DNA of 64,000 nt from Marsupella aquatica (Eukaryota > Marchantiophyta). The DNA lies in contig OZ316900.1 in the NCBI GenBank assembly GCA_973895155.1, forward strand, positions 98,311 through 162,310, written 5' to 3'. This document shows positions 59,614 to 64,000 of the stretch, piece by piece. Numbering within the stretch: position 1 is the first letter of the stretch; each line of letters opens with the position of its first letter. A program made the translations under genes and the position numbers. The notes below the pieces were generated by a model, which saw only the letters and a program-made list of their open reading frames with translations, searched no databases and was not told where the DNA came from.

Positions 59614-62100
59614 TAAATTGGATTTTCAACACAGCTTTAGGTTTATACCTAAACGAAACACGGGGCAATGCGCGGTTGAAGCAGCTTGAAAATCTAAAAT
59701 TCCTTCTGTTGATACGATCGTGGAAGGAGGCAGACTTGTGGCCGATATGTTGGTCGTGCGGGTCTCGCCGCTTATTTAGCTAATTATAAAGCCAATGATG
59801 AATAGGGAAAATTCATAACTATAAAGAGAATAGGAATGAAAAAGAGAATAGGGATAAACAGCTTAAGTTTCCGCGGGATGATGCCCGAATGCAGTCGCTT
59901 TTAAAAGATGATGTTGATATCAAATTGGGGGCCGCCGCGGCCCTCCCGTTACGGATTACAGAGAACTAAACCGTCCCAGGGTAATTAATACTCTAAAAAG
60001 TAATTATGGGCGTCAAATTCGAAAAAGTCGACCGCAGCCACCATGGAGATACGATCTCAGTATTTTCACAAGAAAGAAATAGAGAGAAATCCGTTGCCTC
60101 TACCAGTAACACAGTCGAGATATCCGAAGTTACACCTATAATCCTCTCGAACTATAGCCTGGGATCCGTCTATGGTTCATTTCGGGAATTGGTATAATTA
60201 CTCGCTCGGGTAGTGATATTCTGAATTATTTCGTGAAAGACATTACACTTTGTTTTAATTACCCGTGCCTGCATAATTTTGGGCTTTATTGATGGATACT
60301 ACTAATTCAGTCAATTTGAAACCATTAGTAGAATCGGATCTTTTTAAACAAATTTCCATGCAGTTTGAAAATTCTTAAACGCATTTTTTTTTACGTAATA
60401 ACAATTTTTATTGAAAGAAATAGAGAATGATGGATCGTCGTATATGAAGTATTACGGTACGGTAATATTATATGAAATAGCAATTTCTATTGAAAGAAAT
60501 ATAGAAAGAAGAGAAGGACCGAACTGTAGCTATAGATAGGGAAATGGGCGAAGAGCTAAGCGTCGTGGACGGCTAAGCATCGTAGACAATTAGCCGTCTA
60601 CGACGGACAACAGACGGGAAATGATACCTTCGCTTTCCGGGATGCTCCGGCCGCCGTTCTTTCGTAGACGTGGTGCAAGGAGGGGAGTAGGGACCTAGTA
60701 CTTGAGAAGTGTAGCGTCTCCATCGGGGGCGGGATGGCCGATATATATTTTATTTTTATTATCTTTTCACTCGGTACCCGGATGGGAGAAAATCATTCCC
60801 GATCTATGAGGGCTCGATCGGCTCTGTGAGGGCTCGACCGGCGGCGGTTCGATCCATCTACTTGCCAGATGCCAGGAGGACGGGTACTCTTGCCTTTATG
60901 AAATGACACGTTATATCGTCGGCCCCCGCCGAACTCAGGATGCGCGAAGCGTATTTGCTTCGTCGCTTTATATCGACTAGCATTTTCGTTCTTCGGGCCA
61001 ATATTAAATTTAGTAGAACCTTATATATTTATTATCATTGATATATAAGGGCATCTAAGAGTAGGTCGTCGCTAAACAACCATCGTAGGAATAAATATCA
61101 TCTATTTCTATATGGCTGAACCACCGAAAAAAAAAGATATATGAATGAACTCTTAAAAAAAAGATGAATCGTCCTCGAGTTTACCCGAAAATATAAAATC
61201 TTCGCTGTTGATAGAAATAATTGAATCGGTGCGCTACGCGCAATTATGGGGTTATATAATCACCCCCGTATGGGACATGTAGGAGCTGGAAGGCGGCGCT
61301 GTCCAGTCACTCCCGACCGGGATACATATTGCATAGATTCGATTATCTATACACCGGAGCCTTCAATAATCCGGCGAACCCCTACAGCCCATTTTGTGTC
61401 GGGCGCCCGCCGCCGAGTTCCTCGGGAATGGTGCTCAGCACCACACCACATTGGACTTGGATAGCACTCCGCTGTGCCCGTCAATAGAGGTATGATAATA
61501 TTATTATCCCTTTTCGTTTTCTTCGAGGTATTAGCATATTATTCCTTTGTCTTTCTCTCATGGGCAAATCAAAAATTGTTTTTGATTTGATCGACACTCC
61601 GTAAGATACATGGGACCATCCAAGGACTTAAATGGCTTTTTTTGGTTCCAAATCCTTATACTGGGTTTTTTGGTCGACCGGCGGCTCATTTTATTTTTCT
61701 AGATATCAATCTATCTGTCATATCGTCACGTTCGCGGCAGAGTGATTTTCACAATTGGATCACATTCATTTACGGGGGTTCTTCCATCTTGCTTGTAATC
61801 CCCTCATTTGGTCTTTTCCCTGGCTATCCCGACCCCTACTCTACTCCTCACGTGATCCGTCGTCTATTAATGAGATCTCTCCCCGTTCACGTTACTCAAA
61901 TTTGAGTAATAGGATTCTTTCATTATCCCGTATGGTCCGTTTATCCCATCTACCGTAATCTCCATAGCTCGGGTTACCGATACCATAGAATCCATTTTGT
62001 CCCCCCCCCTTTTTTCACATTCTCGTAACCAACATCAATCGAATTATTACATGTATTCAGACGCTAGATTCAATCCATAATTAAGATGATGGAGAACCCT
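59614..62100. other. Spacer with further relict frames and short repeats
   Basis: Open stretches with protein-like composition are found at plus 59831-59971 (RNEKENRDKQLKFPRDDARM), plus 60006-60197 (GVKFEKVDRSHHGDTISVF), plus 61246-61464 and plus 61642-61905 (HFIFLDINLSVISSRSR). There is a duplicated AGGGCTCGA-CGGC unit at 60808-60845 and a diverged copy of a TTATTGAAAGAAATA unit at 60407-60510. None is a recognised gene. Confidence 0.45.
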
Positions 62101-62173
62101 TGGGTAATAACGGACTTGAACCGCTGACGCTCTCGGTGTAAACGAGGCACTCTACCAACTGAGCTAATTACCC
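62101..62173 (-). tRNA. trnV-UAC: tRNA-Val (UAC)
   Basis: The acceptor GGGTAAT pairs with ATTACCC, discriminator A. The anticodon loop TTTACAC gives TAC, the D arm is GCTC/GAGT and the T loop TTCAAGT. There is no intron, unlike the plastid trnV-UAC. Confidence 0.95.
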
Positions 62174-62322
62174 CAATGTGTCCAATAATCAACTATTGAG
62201 CAGACACAACGAGTGATTTGTTTTTGCAATGGTGTTCGTGGTTTTCCCATAGCAAGAAAGATCTCTTATTTTAGGCACATAGTACTACGGGAGAGAGCAT
62301 TCACTGTGCGGGACATAGAGTC

Positions 62323-62379
62323 CCGCGAAGCGGTTTATATACTTCCAATCCGGAGGATTAATTAAACCGCTTCGCGGGT
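62323..62379. repeat. Perfect 16-bp inverted repeat between nad3 and trnV
   Basis: CCCGCGAAGCGGTTTA at 62323-62338 is the exact reverse complement of 62364-62379, with a 25-base loop. It lies 3' of the nad3 stop in the transcript and could stabilise or process the nad3 3' end. Confidence 0.9.
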
Positions 62380-62561
62380 CGGGGGCACGGAAGAGCCGAA
62401 ATTCCTTTTTGGCTGGAATCCGCACACGATAGATACCCGGCAAGTTTCGTGTCCTTTGGACCAAAAAAGTGTCCGGAGAGGGAGAAAGAGAGCGATGAGA
62501 GCTTCAGCCCTACGGGCTTATATTTTTTCTTTCCACTCCATTCGCTTTCGCGAATGAAGAG

Positions 62562-62778
62562 TTACTCCCAATCTAAAGCGCCCTTTTTCCATTCATATAC
62601 AAATCCAATCGTCAAAATAAGTAAAAATACCATCATAGACCAGAATCCAAACGAACCAATCTTGTTAAGAGAAACTGCCCAAGGAAATGAAAAGGTGACT
62701 TCCGAATCGGATATAATAAATAAAATAGAAACAAGATAAAATCGTATATCGAAACGACTTCTGGCATCATCAAAAGGA
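62562..62778 (-). CDS. nad3: NADH dehydrogenase subunit 3 (nad3), exon 2 only
   Basis: Nad3 is a membrane subunit of complex I. Only the second exon is in the window (217 nt), starting at the third base of codon 47 (Asp) with [17 protein letters not shown] and ending KKGALDWE. With a 140-nt exon 1 the protein would be 118 amino acids, the normal size. Editing is strongly implied: [14 protein letters not shown] has Ser at three positions (TCC, TCG, TCA) where the family has Phe, Leu and Leu/Phe, and there is one more in KIGSFGFW. The in-frame Met at 62789 belongs to the intron. Exon 1 lies beyond the right edge. Confidence 0.95.
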
Positions 62779-62914
62779 ATAGGGGTCAAGACTTCAGCCC
62801 ATGCATGTAGGGCCTACTGAAGTGCCCTCCGAACCGTGCGAAATAGTTGCCCATTACACGGCTCACTAACTCTACTTACTTTGGTCCCTCTTTCACTACT
62901 TCACTACGGGCGCA

Positions 62915-62966
<52 letters not shown>

Positions 62967-64000
62967 CTTTTCGGTTTCCGAAAACCAATGATCTACCCTA
63001 GGTCTTCCCAATGATTTCCTCTAGGTCTTCCTTATGGGCCTCCGGCGGGTGGTATCTCCGAATAAACAGAATATGTTTCTTCATCCTATCAAAAGCATGA
63101 TTCCATTCCGTGCTCTCCGTCGATGCGCAGAGAGCGGGCGAGGAGCCTTTTTTACAGTGCTGAACAGCCGGAGCCACGCAAGACAGGGCATAGAATGATC
63201 TCGTATTTGTCGGGTTGCTCTGCTTTTTCAGCGATTCCAGAGTTTATACTTATCGCCTTGCAGAGTTTGAGCATCCTTGGGAAGTTTCGCCGGGGGAGCC
63301 AGGGCAGGTGGACCAAGTGAATTAAAACTATTTTGTGCCGCGCCGTACCCTATAGCTTGCTGGAGAGGAGAAGCTAGAGGACTTTCAAGCCGCCTTGTCC
63401 GCCTGTTCGCTTTCTCTCATAGCTAGAGATCCAAGGGCCTAACAGGGAGCAAACCGCATACCGTACCGTGTCGGTCACAGCCAATCTGAGATCCGTCAGA
63501 GTTGCTTTGATAAGCTGTGTAGAGTGAAATCCGCTTAGACCAAGCAGATACCTAGGCCCCTTCCCGATTACTGGTGTTTCCAGTGCCTTCCCCTTCTCGA
63601 AGCGAAGGTTTAGCCGGGTACTGCGGGCCTTCTGACTTCCAACCCGCCTTGGCCGGCGCTCATCTGGCTGGACCTCGCCGGTATCGCCTACAGGCTGTAG
63701 CACTTCGAGATGTCGTTTAGTCGTCTGTCCCCAATGTGTTGGGTAATCCGCCCCCATATTTCCACTCCGACCTGTGGCCTGGCCGATTCTGATCATCTGC
63801 AGGCAGAGGGCGTGACTGCTGCGTCTTTTCGCGTGCGTTCCCGCGTGCGCAAGGCAGCACGGAGTTAGCTCCAGCAGGCAGGGTATGCTTTCCCGAAAAC
63901 GACTCCGATTCGCCATAACAGCACCTCATCTCGTTAGTGCCGGGGGGCTCGCATCACGGTCTCGGGCGGAAAGCGAGGTGGCCCGTAGGGCCAAAGCGCC
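62779..64000 (-). other. Group II intron nad3i140 (5' end outside window)
   Basis: At least 1222 nt. Domain V is near 62834-62869 (GAGCCGTGTAATGGGCAACT... ...GCACGGTTC). The 3' end reads CCCTAT. A long AT dinucleotide tract (about 62918-62955) sits inside. The 63374-63916 part has the same domain I sequence as cox2i250 and nad4Li283 (translated, ADYPTHWGQTTKRHLE). By comparison with those, the 5' end should be within about 100 nt of the right edge. Confidence 0.88.

Noticed and set aside
63374-63916. Minus-strand frame of 180 codons, looking like a maturase start
   Set aside because: It has no reverse transcriptase or domain X motif, and its conserved part is intron domain I RNA shared with sister introns.

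Overview
The window is a stretch of land-plant mitochondrial DNA, and the combination of features points to a liverwort, most likely a leafy or simple-thalloid lineage that still edits its RNA. The reasons are these. The ribosomal protein block (rps10-rpl2-rps19-rps3-rpl16-rpl5-rps14-rps8-rpl6-rps13-rps11-rps1) is retained in the ancestral order and followed by atp8, sdh4, nad4L, tatC, cox2, cox3, nad1 and cob. nad1 has no intron. Group II introns sit at cob 372/783/824, cox2 97/250, cox3 171/625, nad4L 100/283, rps14 114, rpl2 28, nad3 140 and inside trnS-GCU. nad7 is a decayed pseudogene that still carries introns at the 336 and 1113 sites. Several genes carry S, P or R codons where the family has F, L or W, which is the signature of C-to-U RNA editing. 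The family comparisons are from memory of plant mitochondrial proteins; no database was searched.

Layout. Almost every gene lies on the minus strand, so transcription runs from right to left: nad3 (exon 2 only; exon 1 is beyond the right edge), trnV-UAC, a 7 kb spacer, trnD-GUC, split trnS-GCU, trnA-UGC, pseudo-nad7, rps10, the ribosomal protein block, atp8, sdh4, nad4L, tatC, cox2, cox3, nad1 and cob. Only trnR-UCU and trnY-GUA, between tatC and nad4L, are on the plus strand. Fifteen group II introns are present. Two carry reverse-transcriptase/maturase reading frames continuous with the upstream exon (cobi824 with an HNH domain, cox2i250 without one), and both show altered RT catalytic motifs. 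The introns fall into sequence families, so several are copies of one another.

The functional picture is ordinary respiratory and translational core: complex I (nad1, nad3, nad4L), complex II (sdh4), complex III (cob), complex IV (cox2, cox3), ATP synthase (atp8), Tat protein export (tatC), ribosomal proteins and tRNAs.

The unusual part is in the spacers: 6.8-12.9 kb, 13.9-18.5 kb, 31.5-33.9 kb, 40.2-42.3 kb and 54.9-62.1 kb. They hold broken copies of native genes (cob, cox2, nad2, atp8) and short decayed reading frames that look foreign. One of these, at about 55.0-55.4 kb, carries motif C and surrounding residues of a protein-primed family B DNA polymerase of the kind encoded by linear mitochondrial plasmids. 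Another decayed frame occurs twice, at 9.2-9.5 kb and 59.3-59.6 kb. The window therefore reads as a conserved gene order broken up by remnants of plasmid-like DNA, recombination debris and dispersed GC-rich repeats. One dispersed-repeat tract lies inside the rpl2 coding sequence and another inside domain VI of an intron.
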